Assembly: GCF_008373765.1 (NCBI RefSeq) | Contig: NZ_VUJW01000001.1 | Span: 496,189 to 560,188 of the forward strand | Direction: 5' to 3' | DNA length: 64,000 nt | DNA from: Nocardioides antri | GTDB taxonomy: Bacteria; Actinomycetota; Actinomycetes; Propionibacteriales; Nocardioidaceae | The notes under the pieces: generated by a model | Databases searched by the model: none | Told to the model about the DNA's origin: nothing | What the model saw: only the letters and a program-made list of their open reading frames with translations | Program-made: the position numbers and the translations under genes | Shown: piece after piece, positions 46,242 to 55,744 of the stretch | Position numbering within the stretch: position 1 is the stretch's first letter | Layout of the letters: the number at the start of each line of letters is the position of its first letter

Positions 46242-47282
46242 ATGGCAAGGGAGCTCTCACGGCACACGCTCGCGCGACGCGGCATGATCGTGCTCGTCGC
46301 GCTGGCGGTGGTCGGCGCGCTGATCTCGTTGCGGAGCAACGGCACGTTCGGGTCGAAGCCGCACGTGACCACGGTCGTCAAGGACGCCGGCGGCGCCCTG
46401 CGCAAGGGGTCCGACGTCAAGATGGACGGCGTCATCGTCGGCAAGGTCAGCTCGGTGCAGCGTGACGTCGACTCCGGCGGCGTCGCCATCGACATGGAGA
46501 TGTCGGACGAGGACCTCGACCACGTGCCGTCGAACGTGGTGGCGCGCGTGCTGCCGGCGACGGTGTTCGGCACGACGTTCGTCGACCTGGTCGTGCACGG
46601 GTCGGCGGCGGAGGAGAACCTCGAGGCCGGGTCCGTGGTGAAGGCCGACGAGACACAGGAGACCCTGGAGTTCCAGCAGGCGCTCGACGACATCGACCGC
46701 CTCGTCGCGGCGTTGGGACCGCAGGAGCTGGCCTCGGCGATCGGCTCGGCGTCCCAGGCGCTCCAGGGCCGCGGCGGCCGGCTCGCCGCCACGGTCGACA
46801 CGCTGAACTCCTACCTCGGTCGCCTGAACCCGCGGATGCCCGCGGTGCGCAGGGACCTCGAGGCGCTGGCGACAACGACCCGCGTCGTCGACGAGATCGC
46901 GCCGGACCTGCTCGACGCGACCGACGACGCGCTGGTGTTCCTCGACAGCCTGGTCCGCCAGGAGGCCGCGCTGACCTCGCTCATCGCCGGCGGCACCGAC
47001 CTCGCGAACACCGCGCGGCGGTTCCTGTCCGAACACGAGCAGCGGCTGGTGCGGTGGATCCGCGGCACCGGCGGCTACATCGACATCCTCTACGACAACC
47101 GCCGGGCCGGCATCACGGACGCGATCAGCATCAACCTGGCGCTCGGCAACACCCTGCCCCGCATCGTCAGGGAGGGCTTCGTCCAGGCGGACGCGGTGAT
47201 CAACACCGACCTGCCGTCGTACTACGGTCCGGGCAACCGGCCGGCGTACGCCTTCAGCTCGATCGTGGGGGGCGCCCGGTGA
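46242..47282 (+). CDS. mceA: MCE family protein A, cluster 1
   Basis: 346 residues. One N-terminal membrane helix (MIVLVALAVVGALISL) followed by the MlaD/MCE domain (about residues 38-115, with GALRKGSDVKMDGVIVGKV) and a long helical region (LDDIDRLVAALGPQELASAI onward) that would build the periplasmic-facing tunnel. Binds lipid on the outer side of the membrane. GGTGA region before the ATG serves as ribosome site. Almost the same protein is encoded again at 54659. GTGA overlap with the next gene. Confidence 0.92.
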   Translation: MARELSRHTLARRGMIVLVALAVVGALISLRSNGTFGSKPHVTTVVKDAGGALRKGSDVKMDGVIVGKVSSVQRDVDSGGVAIDMEMSDEDLDHVPSNVVARVLPATVFGTTFVDLVVHGSAAEENLEAGSVVKADETQETLEFQQALDDIDRLVAALGPQELASAIGSASQALQGRGGRLAATVDTLNSYLGRLNPRMPAVRRDLEALATTTRVVDEIAPDLLDATDDALVFLDSLVRQEAALTSLIAGGTDLANTARRFLSEHEQRLVRWIRGTGGYIDILYDNRRAGITDAISINLALGNTLPRIVREGFVQADAVINTDLPSYYGPGNRPAYAFSSIVGGAR

Positions 47283-48319
47283 CCGGGATCAGGTCCGTTG
47301 CCGCGAAGGTCGCGGCCTTCGCGCTGGCCAGCATCTTGTTGCTGATCCTGCTCGTGAACACCATGAACAACGGCGTGCCAGGGGACACCCTCGAGTACTC
47401 CGCGGAGTTCACGGACGTCAGTGGGCTGCGCGTCGGTGACGACGTCAAGGCGGCGGGAGTCCGGGTCGGCCAGGTGACCGAGATCGAGGCGACCGAGGAC
47501 GGCGCGAGGATCGAGTTCGTCGTCGTCGACGACCAGGAGATCTACGACACGACCAAGATGATCATGCGCTACCAGAACCTCCTCGGGCAGCGCTACATCC
47601 AGCTGGACCAGGAAGGCGCCCGCGGCGCCGAGCTCGAGGAGGGCGCGGAGATCCCGATCGCGGTCGACCACGGCCCCCTGAACGATCGGTGGCGCACCGA
47701 CCCGGGCTTCGACCTCACCGAGCTGCTCAACGGGTTCCGGCCGCTGTTCGAGATCCTGCAGCCCGCCGACGTCAACAACCTGGCGACCTCGATGATCAAG
47801 GTCCTCCAGGGCGAGGGAGGCACGATCGAGGGGCTCCTCCAGCAGACCGGCGAGCTCACGAGCTTCGTCGCCGACCGCGACGACGTGCTCGGCGAGCTCA
47901 TGACCAACCTGACCCCCGTCCTCGAGAACCTGGCCGGCCAGGGTGACGAGCTGCGGGCGACGGTGGTCGAGCTCAAGGACCTGATGACCGGGCTGGCCCG
48001 GGACCGCAAGTCCATCGGTGCGTCGATCGACGGCATCAGCCAGCTGGTCGGCGCGACCAGCTCGCTGCTGCGCGAGGTGAAGGCGCCGATGACGCGGACC
48101 ACGGACCGGCTCGCGACGGTGGCGGCCATGCTCGCCGACTCGAGGGGCGACCTCGAGGACGCGATCCCCGCGTTCGGAACGATCTTCGAGTCGCTCGGTC
48201 GGGCGATGTCCTACGAGAACGCTCTCAACGTCTACGCGTGCTCGTTCGCGATCGCGCTGGGCAACACGGCGGTCAACCCCGCCGGCGGGAACGGCCCCTG
48301 GTCGGAGGTCTGCCGATGA
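47279..48319 (+). CDS. mceB: MCE family protein B, cluster 1
   Basis: 346 residues from GTG. Membrane helix VAAFALASILLLILLVN, MCE domain with FTDVSGLRVGDDVKAAGVRVGQV, then the helical segment and Mce-specific region GFRPLFEILQPADVNNLATSMIKVLQGEGGTI. The C-terminus ends in a Cys-containing tail (YACSFAIAL...SEVCR). GTGA overlap before and ATGA overlap after indicate strict translational coupling. Confidence 0.92.
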   Translation: MTGIRSVAAKVAAFALASILLLILLVNTMNNGVPGDTLEYSAEFTDVSGLRVGDDVKAAGVRVGQVTEIEATEDGARIEFVVVDDQEIYDTTKMIMRYQNLLGQRYIQLDQEGARGAELEEGAEIPIAVDHGPLNDRWRTDPGFDLTELLNGFRPLFEILQPADVNNLATSMIKVLQGEGGTIEGLLQQTGELTSFVADRDDVLGELMTNLTPVLENLAGQGDELRATVVELKDLMTGLARDRKSIGASIDGISQLVGATSSLLREVKAPMTRTTDRLATVAAMLADSRGDLEDAIPAFGTIFESLGRAMSYENALNVYACSFAIALGNTAVNPAGGNGPWSEVCR

Positions 48320-49296
48320 AGGCGATGAACGCGCGGGACCCGTTCAAGGTCGGACTGATCGCCATCGCGGTCATCGGCCTGATCGGCGTCCTGGTGATCG
48401 TGCTGAGCGTCGCCAACTTCGGCACGAAGACCTACACCGCGGTGCTCGAGCACACCGGCGGCCTCCGGACCGGCGAGGACGTGCAGGTGCACGGCGTCTC
48501 GGAGGGCGAGGTCACCGGCATCGAGCTCGAGGACGACCACGTGATCGTGACCTTCGTGCTCGACGGCGACATCGACCTGGGGTCGCGGACCACGGGGACG
48601 GTCAAGGTGGCGACCCTGCTCGGCTCGCACTACCTCGAGGTCGACCCGAACGGCACCGGCGAGCTCGCCGACGACCGGATCCCGCTCGCCAACACCTCGG
48701 TGCCCTACAACCTGCAGGACGTGCTCGAGAGCGGGGCCGGCGCGCTCGAGGAGCTCGACCCGCAGGTCCTCGCGGAGGCGCTGAGCGAGATGGCCGGGAC
48801 GCTGGGTGCGTCGCAGGACCAGGTCCGGCCCGCGCTCGAGGGCGTGGCCCGGCTCTCCGAGGTGATCGCGACCCGGTCCGACCAGGCCGGAGCGCTCCTG
48901 ACCGCCGCCCGCAGCGTCACCGACCAGCTCGCGGCGAGCAGCGACGACATCATCGCCATGATGAGCCAGACCAACCTGGTCATCACCGAGGTGACGGCAC
49001 GGCGGCAGGCCATCCACCGGCTGCTGGTCGAGACCACCGAGCTGTCCCGGGCGCTGGTGGCGATCGTCGACTCGACCAAGGGCAAGCTGCAGCCCGCCCT
49101 GCGCGACCTCAACGACGTCATCACCTTCCTCAACCAGCAGGACGAGGACCTCCAGCACGTGCTCGAGGTGATGGCACCTGCGGTGCGCTACGTCGCCAAC
49201 GCCACCGGCAACGGCCAGTGGCTCGACCTCTATGTCGACGACCCGGCACTGCCGGCCGACGACGTGGGCTGCCGGCTGCGGGGTGACTGCTCGTGA
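48316..49296 (+). CDS. mceC: MCE family protein C, cluster 1
   Basis: 326 residues. Helix VGLIAIAVIGLIGVLVIVLS, MCE domain with HTGGLRTGEDVQVHGVSEGEV, then a long coiled-coil-like region (ALSEMAGTLGASQDQVRPAL to LNQQDEDLQHVLEVM). The tail DDVGCRLRGDCS holds two Cys. ATGA overlap with mceB and GTGA overlap with mceD. Confidence 0.92.
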   Translation: MKAMNARDPFKVGLIAIAVIGLIGVLVIVLSVANFGTKTYTAVLEHTGGLRTGEDVQVHGVSEGEVTGIELEDDHVIVTFVLDGDIDLGSRTTGTVKVATLLGSHYLEVDPNGTGELADDRIPLANTSVPYNLQDVLESGAGALEELDPQVLAEALSEMAGTLGASQDQVRPALEGVARLSEVIATRSDQAGALLTAARSVTDQLAASSDDIIAMMSQTNLVITEVTARRQAIHRLLVETTELSRALVAIVDSTKGKLQPALRDLNDVITFLNQQDEDLQHVLEVMAPAVRYVANATGNGQWLDLYVDDPALPADDVGCRLRGDCS

Positions 49297-50402
49297 CGAC
49301 GCAGACGAACCGGACGACGGCCGTGAAGGTGGCCGTGAAGGTGGTCGACGACGTGCAGCGAGCTGCTCCGGCTGGGCTCAGCCGGCCGCTTCGACTGGCG
49401 CTCCTCGCTGTCGCGCTCCTGTTCACGTCGGCGTGCGGTGCCCTGCCGGGCGCGCCCGCCGGGAAGATGGAGGTGGTCGCCTACTTCCAGGACTCCGCAG
49501 GCCTCTTCGTCGGCAACGACGTCGGCATCCTCGGCGTCCCGGTCGGTGAGATCACCTCGATCGAGCCCGACGGCGAGCAGGTCAAGGTGACCATGGAGAT
49601 CGACGACGACTACCAGGTCCCGGCCGACGCCGGAGCCGTCGTGGTCGCCCGCTCCGTCGCGACCGACCGCTACATCGAGCTGACCCCGGTCTACGCGAAG
49701 GGGCCTACGCTCTCCGACGGCGACGAGATCCAGGCCGACCGCACCCGGTCGCCCGTCGACTTCGACCAGGTCCTGGCCGCCCTCAACGACTTCGCGACCG
49801 GCATCGCCGGCTCGAAGGACGCGACGAGGGCGATCCAGCGGTTCATCAACCAGGGCGCCGGGGCGCTCAAGGGCAACGGACCCCTGATCAACCAGACCGT
49901 CCACGCGCTGCAGGAGGGTGTCGACGGCATCCACGCCCAGCGCGGCAACATCACGTCGACGCTGAAGTCGCTGGACGTGCTGCTGGCTGCCGTCTCGGCG
50001 AACGAGGCGACCGCGCGGACCTTCATCCGTCAGGTGACCGAGGCTGCGGACCTCCTGGCCGACGAGCGGAAGAACTTCCGCACGGCGCTCCGCTCGCTGG
50101 ACGACGCGGTGACGGTGGTCGCCGAGTTCGCCGTCGACAACCGCGAGCAGATCGTCCAGGCGCTCGACGGTTCGACCCGGTTGGTGCGCAGCCTCCTGGA
50201 GAAGCAGGGCGCGCTGACCGAGATCCTCCGCGTGATGCCGCTGGCGCTGCAGAACCTCGAGCTCGCCCGCGACGGTGACCGGCTCCCGGTCATCCTCGAC
50301 CCGGTCGCCCTCGACCCGCTGGGCGGCGTCCTGCGCGACATCTGCGACCGGCTGCCGGCCCAGATCTGCCAGCTGCTCGGCACCGACCCGGGGGGCAACT
50401 GA
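49293..50402 (+). CDS. mceD: MCE family protein D, cluster 1
   Basis: 369 residues from GTG. A 30-residue charged N-terminus precedes the hydrophobic segment LRLALLAVALLFTSAC, whose end resembles a weak lipobox (Thr rather than Leu/Val at -3). MCE domain: FQDSAGLFVGNDVGILGVPVGEI. Helical region and a Cys-containing tail (ICDRLPAQICQLLG) follow. Lipidation at this position would be unusual, since MceE is normally the lipoprotein. The stop overlaps the next ATG by one base. Confidence 0.9.
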   Translation: MTTQTNRTTAVKVAVKVVDDVQRAAPAGLSRPLRLALLAVALLFTSACGALPGAPAGKMEVVAYFQDSAGLFVGNDVGILGVPVGEITSIEPDGEQVKVTMEIDDDYQVPADAGAVVVARSVATDRYIELTPVYAKGPTLSDGDEIQADRTRSPVDFDQVLAALNDFATGIAGSKDATRAIQRFINQGAGALKGNGPLINQTVHALQEGVDGIHAQRGNITSTLKSLDVLLAAVSANEATARTFIRQVTEAADLLADERKNFRTALRSLDDAVTVVAEFAVDNREQIVQALDGSTRLVRSLLEKQGALTEILRVMPLALQNLELARDGDRLPVILDPVALDPLGGVLRDICDRLPAQICQLLGTDPGGN

Positions 50403-51610
50403 TGACGACGCGCAGGATCAGGACGGCCATCGCTGCCGCGGCGGCCGCCGGACTGCTCGTGACGGGGTCGGGCTGCTCGACGTCGATGCGGGACCTGCCG
50501 ATCCCCGGCACCGGGGTGTCCGGCGACACCATCGAGATCGAGGCCGAGTTCGAGGAGGCGCTCAACCTCGCCCAGGGTGCGCCGGTGAAGGTCAACGGAG
50601 TCGACAGCGGCAAGGTCACCTCGATCGAGATCGGCGACTACACCGCCATCGTGACGATGGACGTCCGCACAGACGCCAAGCTCCACGACGGTGCCACGGC
50701 GCGGTTGCGCTACACCACGCCGCTCGGCGAGCTCTTCGTCGACATCACGAACCCGCCCCGGGGCGAGGAGCTGTCCGACGGAGGAAAGCTCACCCTGAAG
50801 AACACGGACACCGCGCCGACCGTCGAGGACGCGCTGGCGCAGGCGTCGCTGCTCGTCAACGGCGGTGGCCTGGCGCAGCTCCAGACGATCACCGAGGAGC
50901 TCAACGCCGCGCTCGGGGGCAACGAGGAGGACATCCGCCTGCTGCTCGGCCAGGCGTCGACGTTCCTCACCGAGGCCAACAGCACGACGGCCAGCGTCGA
51001 CGCGGTCCTGACGTCGCTCAACTCCCTGTCGGGCACCCTGGGATCACGCGAGCGGCTGATCAACCGCGCCATGAAGGAGATACGGCCGGCCGCGCAGGTG
51101 CTGCGCAGGGCCACGCCGGAGCTCACCGAGCTCCTCAACGCGGTCGAGCGGTTCTCGGCAGCAGCGAACGACACCGTCAACGCCACGCGCTCCCAGCTGC
51201 TGGCGCTGCTCGGCGAGTTCGAGCCCGTGCTGGCCGAGCTCGCGTCCAACCGCGGCCGGTTCAACGAGATGCTGAGGAAGATCGTCACGGCAGCGGACAC
51301 GCTGCGCGGGGTGATCCCCGGTGACTACCTCTCGATCTCGCTCGACCTGCACCTCGACGGCATCCAGGCGGGCAACCTGCCGGTCCTCCAGGACCTGCTC
51401 GACATCCTCGACATCACCGCCCCGATCGGTGACGTGCTGGACGAGCTCGGCCTGGGCAACCTGCTGCCGCGGCTCCCGGCCGACCCGGCCTCGCGGACGG
51501 GGAACGACTCCCGCTCCGGCGGGCCCGGTGGCGGTGGCGGTGGTGGCTCGAGCGGCAACCCGTTGTCGCTCGACGGCGTGGTCACCGGGCTGCTCGGGGG
51601 AGGGAGCTGA
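50402..51610 (+). CDS. mceE: MCE family lipoprotein E, cluster 1
   Basis: 402 residues. Signal peptide IRTAIAAAAAAGLLVTGSGC suggests lipidation, as for the LprK/MceE lipoproteins of mycobacteria. MCE domain: FEEALNLAQGAPVKVNGVDSGKV. Then a helical region, and a C-terminal Gly/Ser-rich low-complexity stretch (GGPGGGGGGGSSGNP) before a short hydrophobic tail. Position five of six MCE genes. Confidence 0.92.
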   Translation: MTTRRIRTAIAAAAAAGLLVTGSGCSTSMRDLPIPGTGVSGDTIEIEAEFEEALNLAQGAPVKVNGVDSGKVTSIEIGDYTAIVTMDVRTDAKLHDGATARLRYTTPLGELFVDITNPPRGEELSDGGKLTLKNTDTAPTVEDALAQASLLVNGGGLAQLQTITEELNAALGGNEEDIRLLLGQASTFLTEANSTTASVDAVLTSLNSLSGTLGSRERLINRAMKEIRPAAQVLRRATPELTELLNAVERFSAAANDTVNATRSQLLALLGEFEPVLAELASNRGRFNEMLRKIVTAADTLRGVIPGDYLSISLDLHLDGIQAGNLPVLQDLLDILDITAPIGDVLDELGLGNLLPRLPADPASRTGNDSRSGGPGGGGGGGSSGNPLSLDGVVTGLLGGGS

Positions 51611-51611
51611 C

Positions 51612-52709
51612 ATGCAGAGCCTGCGCAACATCCTCACTGACCGCCTGTACCTGAGCGCGGTGGGCGTCGTCGTCGTGTTCCTGGTCGCGATCGCCTACCT
51701 GTTCGCCGCCGTCCTCGACCAACCGCTGACCTCGCGTCCGCTGACGCTCAAGGTCGAGCTGGAGCAGACCGGCGGACTGTTCGAGGGTTCCGCGGTGACC
51801 TACCGCGGCATCAAGGTCGGCAAGGTCACCGAGATCGTGCCCGCCGACGAGGGCGTCCTCGCCACTGTGCGGCTGAGCTCCGGCACGGACATCCCGAAGG
51901 AGTCACGGGTCCGCGTGCGGAGCCTCTCGCCGGTGGGCGAGCAGTACCTCGACTTCCAGCCCAAGAGCGCCGACGGGCCCTACCTGGAGGACGGGGCGAC
52001 GATCCCGGCGGAGTCCACCGACATCCCGGAGAGCCTGAGTGCCACGGTCGTCGCGGTCAACGAGGTGCTGCGCCAGATCGACGACCGGAAGCTGCGGGTC
52101 GTCCTCGGTGAGCTGAGCACGGCGCTCGCGGGCACCGGCGACGACATCGGCCGGATCCTCGACCAGGGGACCGACCTGCTCGCCACGCTCGACCGGGTGT
52201 GGCCCCAGACCAACCGGGTGATCACGAACGCCGGCACCGTGCTCCGCATCGTGAGCGACAACGCCGCCACCCTCAGCACGCTCGGCACCAAGGCCAAGCA
52301 GTTCGCGTCGTTCCTCCGCAGCTACGAGCCGGAGTGGCGTCGGGTGCTCGAGCGCGCGCCCGGCCAGCTCGAGGACCTCGAGGCGCTGGTCCGGGACGCC
52401 GACGAGGTGCTGCCGGGCTTCCTCGACGCCGGCGTGAGCTTTACTGATGTCGTGATGTCCTACGAGCCGCACATGCGGGCGCTCCTGCGGGAGTACGCCC
52501 GCGGTCTCGGCGCGGTGCTGGCCGTGCTCCGGGACGGCGAGCTGCGCATCCAGCTGATCCCGGTCCGCACCGCGCGCTGCGACTACGGCACCACCCGGCA
52601 CGAGCCGTACGACCCGGAGCGCCATGCCTTCCAGAAGGACGGCGCCTGCCCGGCGTCGTTCGGTCGGCTGAAGCGGGGCGCCGCGCACGCGCCCGGTCCC
52701 GTCCGATGA
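51612..52709 (+). CDS. mceF: MCE family protein F, cluster 1
   Basis: 365 residues from the ATG at 51612, which has a GGGGGAGGGAG ribosome site; the frame is open further upstream but that overlaps mceE. Helix LSAVGVVVVFLVAIAYLFAA, MCE domain with EQTGGLFEGSAVTYRGIKVGKV, helical region, and a C-terminal segment with two Cys (ARCDYG, GACPASFG). Last MCE gene of the cluster; ATGA overlap with the associated protein gene. Confidence 0.92.
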   Translation: MQSLRNILTDRLYLSAVGVVVVFLVAIAYLFAAVLDQPLTSRPLTLKVELEQTGGLFEGSAVTYRGIKVGKVTEIVPADEGVLATVRLSSGTDIPKESRVRVRSLSPVGEQYLDFQPKSADGPYLEDGATIPAESTDIPESLSATVVAVNEVLRQIDDRKLRVVLGELSTALAGTGDDIGRILDQGTDLLATLDRVWPQTNRVITNAGTVLRIVSDNAATLSTLGTKAKQFASFLRSYEPEWRRVLERAPGQLEDLEALVRDADEVLPGFLDAGVSFTDVVMSYEPHMRALLREYARGLGAVLAVLRDGELRIQLIPVRTARCDYGTTRHEPYDPERHAFQKDGACPASFGRLKRGAAHAPGPVR

Positions 52710-53272
52710 GCGCGCAGAAGGTGCGGATCCTGGAGGACACCCCGGAGCGGAGGTACCAGCTCGCCATCGTGGTGCTGCTGGTCCTCGTGCTGGTGGTCGC
52801 CTCCCTGGCGATCTGGCTGGTGTCGAAGAAGAACGCCGCCGAGGACGACCTCGAGAAGGCGGAGGCGGACATCGAGACCTACCAGGCCGGCCCCGACGCG
52901 CGGGACGCGGCGGAGGAGATCCTCCTCGAGATGACCTCCTACGACTACCGGAGGATCGAGGACGAGTACGCCTGGCTCGACCACTTCGCCAACGACGAGC
53001 TTCGCGGCCGGTTCGAGAAGCAGGTGCCGAACCTCAAGAAGGTGATCCGCAGGTCGAAGGCGAGGGCGCGGGGCGAGGTCGTCCAGTCGGCCTACAACAC
53101 GATCGACAGCACCTCGGCGACCGTGCTCGCGTTCGTCCGGCAGCGGCTGACGGACGCGACGAACAGGCGCGGCGTGCTCGAGGACCAGTGGACGACCCTG
53201 ACGCTCGTGCGTGAGGGTGACGAGTGGTTGATCGAGGACATCGACATCGTCACCGTCCCGCCTCCGTCGTGA
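52706..53272 (+). CDS. Mce-associated membrane protein
   Basis: 188 residues. Short cytoplasmic start, one helix (LAIVVLLVLVLVVASLAIWLV), then an NTF2-like soluble region (ARDAAEEILLEMTSYDYRRIEDEYAWL, LRGRFEKQVPNLKKVIRRSK, WTTLTLVREGDEWLIEDIDIV). This is the layout of Mas proteins that stabilise Mce complexes in mycobacteria. Only one copy here, whereas mycobacterial clusters usually have two or more. Ends cluster 1. Confidence 0.85.
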   Translation: MSAQKVRILEDTPERRYQLAIVVLLVLVLVVASLAIWLVSKKNAAEDDLEKAEADIETYQAGPDARDAAEEILLEMTSYDYRRIEDEYAWLDHFANDELRGRFEKQVPNLKKVIRRSKARARGEVVQSAYNTIDSTSATVLAFVRQRLTDATNRRGVLEDQWTTLTLVREGDEWLIEDIDIVTVPPPS

Positions 53273-53311
53273 CCCGCCGGGTCGCTGCGCCGGCGGTGTT
53301 GGCCCGCCCAC

Positions 53312-53317
53312 TAGATT
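53312..53317 (+). promoter_or_regulatory. -10 element for leaderless PLD-family transcript
   Basis: TAGATT seven bases before the GTG at 53325. Implies the phospholipase D-type gene has its own promoter. Confidence 0.5.
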
Positions 53318-53324
53318 GACTGGC

Positions 53325-54590
53325 GTGGGACGGCGGGGTGCGACGGGCGACAGGCTGTCGCTCTCGCGCGTGCTCCGCCGGCTCCTGCTGACGGTCCTCG
53401 GGATCCAGGTCGGCCTGGCGGTCGGGATGTCGCTGGTCGACTCCTACCGTCGCCGCGGCAAGCGGCCCAAGCCGTTCCCGACCCGGGACCCGGAGACGGT
53501 CGCCGTCGGTGAAGGCGAGGTCACCACCTACACCTACGGTCGCGACCTGTACGACGACATGCTCGCCGCGATCGACGGAGCCCAGCGGCAGGTGCTGTTC
53601 GAGACCTACATCTGGAAGGGCGACGCGACCGGCGAGCGCTTCAAGCAGGCGCTGGCCGCGGCTGCGGACCGTGGTGTCGAGGTCTACTGCATCTACGACG
53701 GCTTCGCGAACCTCGTGGTGGCGCCGCCGTTCAAGCGGTTCCCGTCGTCGATGAAGGTGCTGCGCTACCCGGTCTACGCGGCGGGCTGGCGCTTCTTCGA
53801 CCTCCGCCGCTACGGCCGTGACCACCGCAAGATCCTCGTCGTCGACGACCACACCGGGTTCATCGGCGGCTACAACATCGGCTCCGCCTACGAGACGGAG
53901 TGGCGCGACACCCACGTCCGGGTCACCGGCCCGGCCGTCTGGGACCTCAAGCGCGCCTTCGCGGACTTCTGGAACCTCAACCGGCGGCGCCGGCTGCGCG
54001 GCTCGGAGCGGCCGCTGCTCCTCGAGACCGCGTCCACCTGGGAGCCGTCGATACGCATCCAGCGGAACATCCCGAGGCTGTGGGTCTTCCCCATCCGGGG
54101 CATGTACCTCGAGGCGATCAACCGGGCGAGCCGGAACGTCTGGCTCACGCAGGCCTACTTCCTGCCGGACCAGGACTTCGTCGACGCCCTCAGGGACGCG
54201 GCGAGGCGTGGGGTGGACGTCCGCCTGCTGCTGCCGCTCAAGTCCAACCACATCGTGGCCGACTGGATCTCCCGCGGCTACTTCAGCCAGCTCCTCGACG
54301 CGGGCGTCCGCGTCCTGCGCTACCGCGACGCCATGGTCCACGCGAAGACCGCGACCGTCGACGGGACCTGGTGCACGGTCGGGACGGCCAACATCGACCG
54401 GCTCAGCCTCCAGGGCAACTACGAGATCAACCTCGAGGCGATCGACCAGGAGCTGGCCAAGCAGCTCGAGGAGATCTTCCTCGTCGACCAGTCCCACTGC
54501 CTCGAGCTCACGAGCGGCGAGTGGGAGGCCCGGGACCTCCACCGCAAGTTCACCGAGGCGTTCCTGAAGCCGTTGCGCCCGCTGCTCTGA
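53325..54590 (+). CDS. Phospholipase D family / cardiolipin-synthase-like protein
   Basis: 421 residues. N-terminal membrane helix (LLLTVLGIQVGLAVGMSLV), then two HKD motifs: DHRKILVVDDHTGFIGGYNIG and VHAKTATVDGTWCTVGTANID, each with His-x-Lys and Asp. This fits cardiolipin synthase or a phospholipase D on the inner membrane face. Start GTG 53325 from the promoter; a TTG at 53316 overlaps the -10 box. It lies between mce cluster 1 and the extra mceA copy, so a role in lipid handling with them is possible but unproven. Confidence 0.85.
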   Translation: MGRRGATGDRLSLSRVLRRLLLTVLGIQVGLAVGMSLVDSYRRRGKRPKPFPTRDPETVAVGEGEVTTYTYGRDLYDDMLAAIDGAQRQVLFETYIWKGDATGERFKQALAAAADRGVEVYCIYDGFANLVVAPPFKRFPSSMKVLRYPVYAAGWRFFDLRRYGRDHRKILVVDDHTGFIGGYNIGSAYETEWRDTHVRVTGPAVWDLKRAFADFWNLNRRRRLRGSERPLLLETASTWEPSIRIQRNIPRLWVFPIRGMYLEAINRASRNVWLTQAYFLPDQDFVDALRDAARRGVDVRLLLPLKSNHIVADWISRGYFSQLLDAGVRVLRYRDAMVHAKTATVDGTWCTVGTANIDRLSLQGNYEINLEAIDQELAKQLEEIFLVDQSHCLELTSGEWEARDLHRKFTEAFLKPLRPLL

Positions 54591-54620
54591 GCCCGACGTG
54601 ACCCGGCGGGTGTGAGGCGC

Positions 54621-54628
54621 GTTACACC
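54621..54628 (+). promoter_or_regulatory. GTTACACC element upstream of the orphan mceA copy
   Basis: Same octamer as at 43433-43440, 31 bases before the ATG at 54659. Confidence 0.3.
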
Positions 54629-54658
54629 AGCGACCGCGCCGACCCCGAGGTGAGCCCG

Positions 54659-55693
54659 ATGGCCCGCGACGTACCCCGCCACGTATACGCGCGACGCGGG
54701 CTCATCGTGCTGGTGGGGCTCGCCGTTCTCGGCGTGCTGGTCACCTTGCGGAGCAACGGCACTCTCGGCGACAAGCCGCACGTGACCACGGTCGTCAAGG
54801 ACGCGGGTGGTGCCCTGCGCAAGGGCTCCGACGTCAAGATGAACGGCGTCATCGTTGGCAAGGTCCGGTCCGTGAAGCGCGACGAGGCGTCCGGTGCGGT
54901 CGCGATCGACATGGAGATGTCGGAGGACGACCTCGAGCACGTGCCGGCCAACGTGGTCGCGCGCGTGCTGCCGGCCACGGTGTTCGGCACGACCTTCGTC
55001 GACCTCGTCGTGCACGGGCCGCCGGCGGGCGACAGCCTCGAAGCCGGATCGGTGGTGAAGGCCGACAAGACGCAGGAGACGCTGGAGTTCCAGCAGGCGC
55101 TCGACGACATCGACCGGCTCGTCAGCGCCCTCGGCCCGGCCGAGCTGGCCTCGGCGATCGGCTCGGCGTCGCAGGCGCTGCAGGGTCGCGGTCGGCAGAT
55201 CGCGGCGAACGTCGACGCGCTCAGCTCCTACCTCGCGCGGCTGAACCCGCGGATGCCGGCGGTGCGGAACGACCTGGAGGAGCTGGCGACCGCCACCCGG
55301 GTGGTCGACGAGATCTCTCCCGAGCTGCTCGACGCGACCGAGGACGCGCTGGTGTTCCTCCACAGCCTGGTCCGGCAGGAGGCCGCAGTGACGTCGCTCA
55401 TCGCCGGCGGCACCGACCTCGCGGACACCGCGCGGCAGTTCCTGACCGACAACGAGCAGCGCCTGCTGCGATGGATCCGCGGCACGGGCACGTTCACCGA
55501 CGTGCTCTACGACTACCGGCGGGTCGGCATCACGGACGCGATCAGCCTCAACATCGCCCTCGGCGCCCGGCTGCCCACGGTGGTGAGGAAGGGCTTCGTG
55601 CGCTCCGACGGCATCTTCCGGACTGACCTGCCGGAGTACTACGACCGGTCCGACCGGCCGTCGTTCGCCTCCATGGTCGGACAGGACGGATGA
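54659..55693 (+). CDS. Stand-alone MCE family protein, close paralogue of cluster 1 mceA
   Basis: 344 residues. Aligns without gaps to the cluster 1 mceA product over almost its whole length, about three quarters identical by eye, with long identical blocks such as KPHVTTVVKDAGGALRKGSD and LASAIGSASQALQGRG. Membrane helix LIVLVGLAVLGVLVTL, then the MCE domain and helical region. No permease or other MCE gene accompanies it. Probably a duplication that can replace MceA in the hexamer. The ATG at 54659 has a GAGGTGA ribosome site; a GTG at 54650 is less likely. Confidence 0.9.
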   Translation: MARDVPRHVYARRGLIVLVGLAVLGVLVTLRSNGTLGDKPHVTTVVKDAGGALRKGSDVKMNGVIVGKVRSVKRDEASGAVAIDMEMSEDDLEHVPANVVARVLPATVFGTTFVDLVVHGPPAGDSLEAGSVVKADKTQETLEFQQALDDIDRLVSALGPAELASAIGSASQALQGRGRQIAANVDALSSYLARLNPRMPAVRNDLEELATATRVVDEISPELLDATEDALVFLHSLVRQEAAVTSLIAGGTDLADTARQFLTDNEQRLLRWIRGTGTFTDVLYDYRRVGITDAISLNIALGARLPTVVRKGFVRSDGIFRTDLPEYYDRSDRPSFASMVGQDG

Positions 55694-55744
55694 GGCCGCC
55701 GGCCCCGACGCTGACTCCCCGGCAGCGGTGTCGGCGCGCCGCCG

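Noticed and set aside
43491-53272. Cluster 1 as a cholesterol (mce4-type) importer
   Set aside because: No KstR-like site in front of it; the SCP2 gene alone does not decide the substrate.
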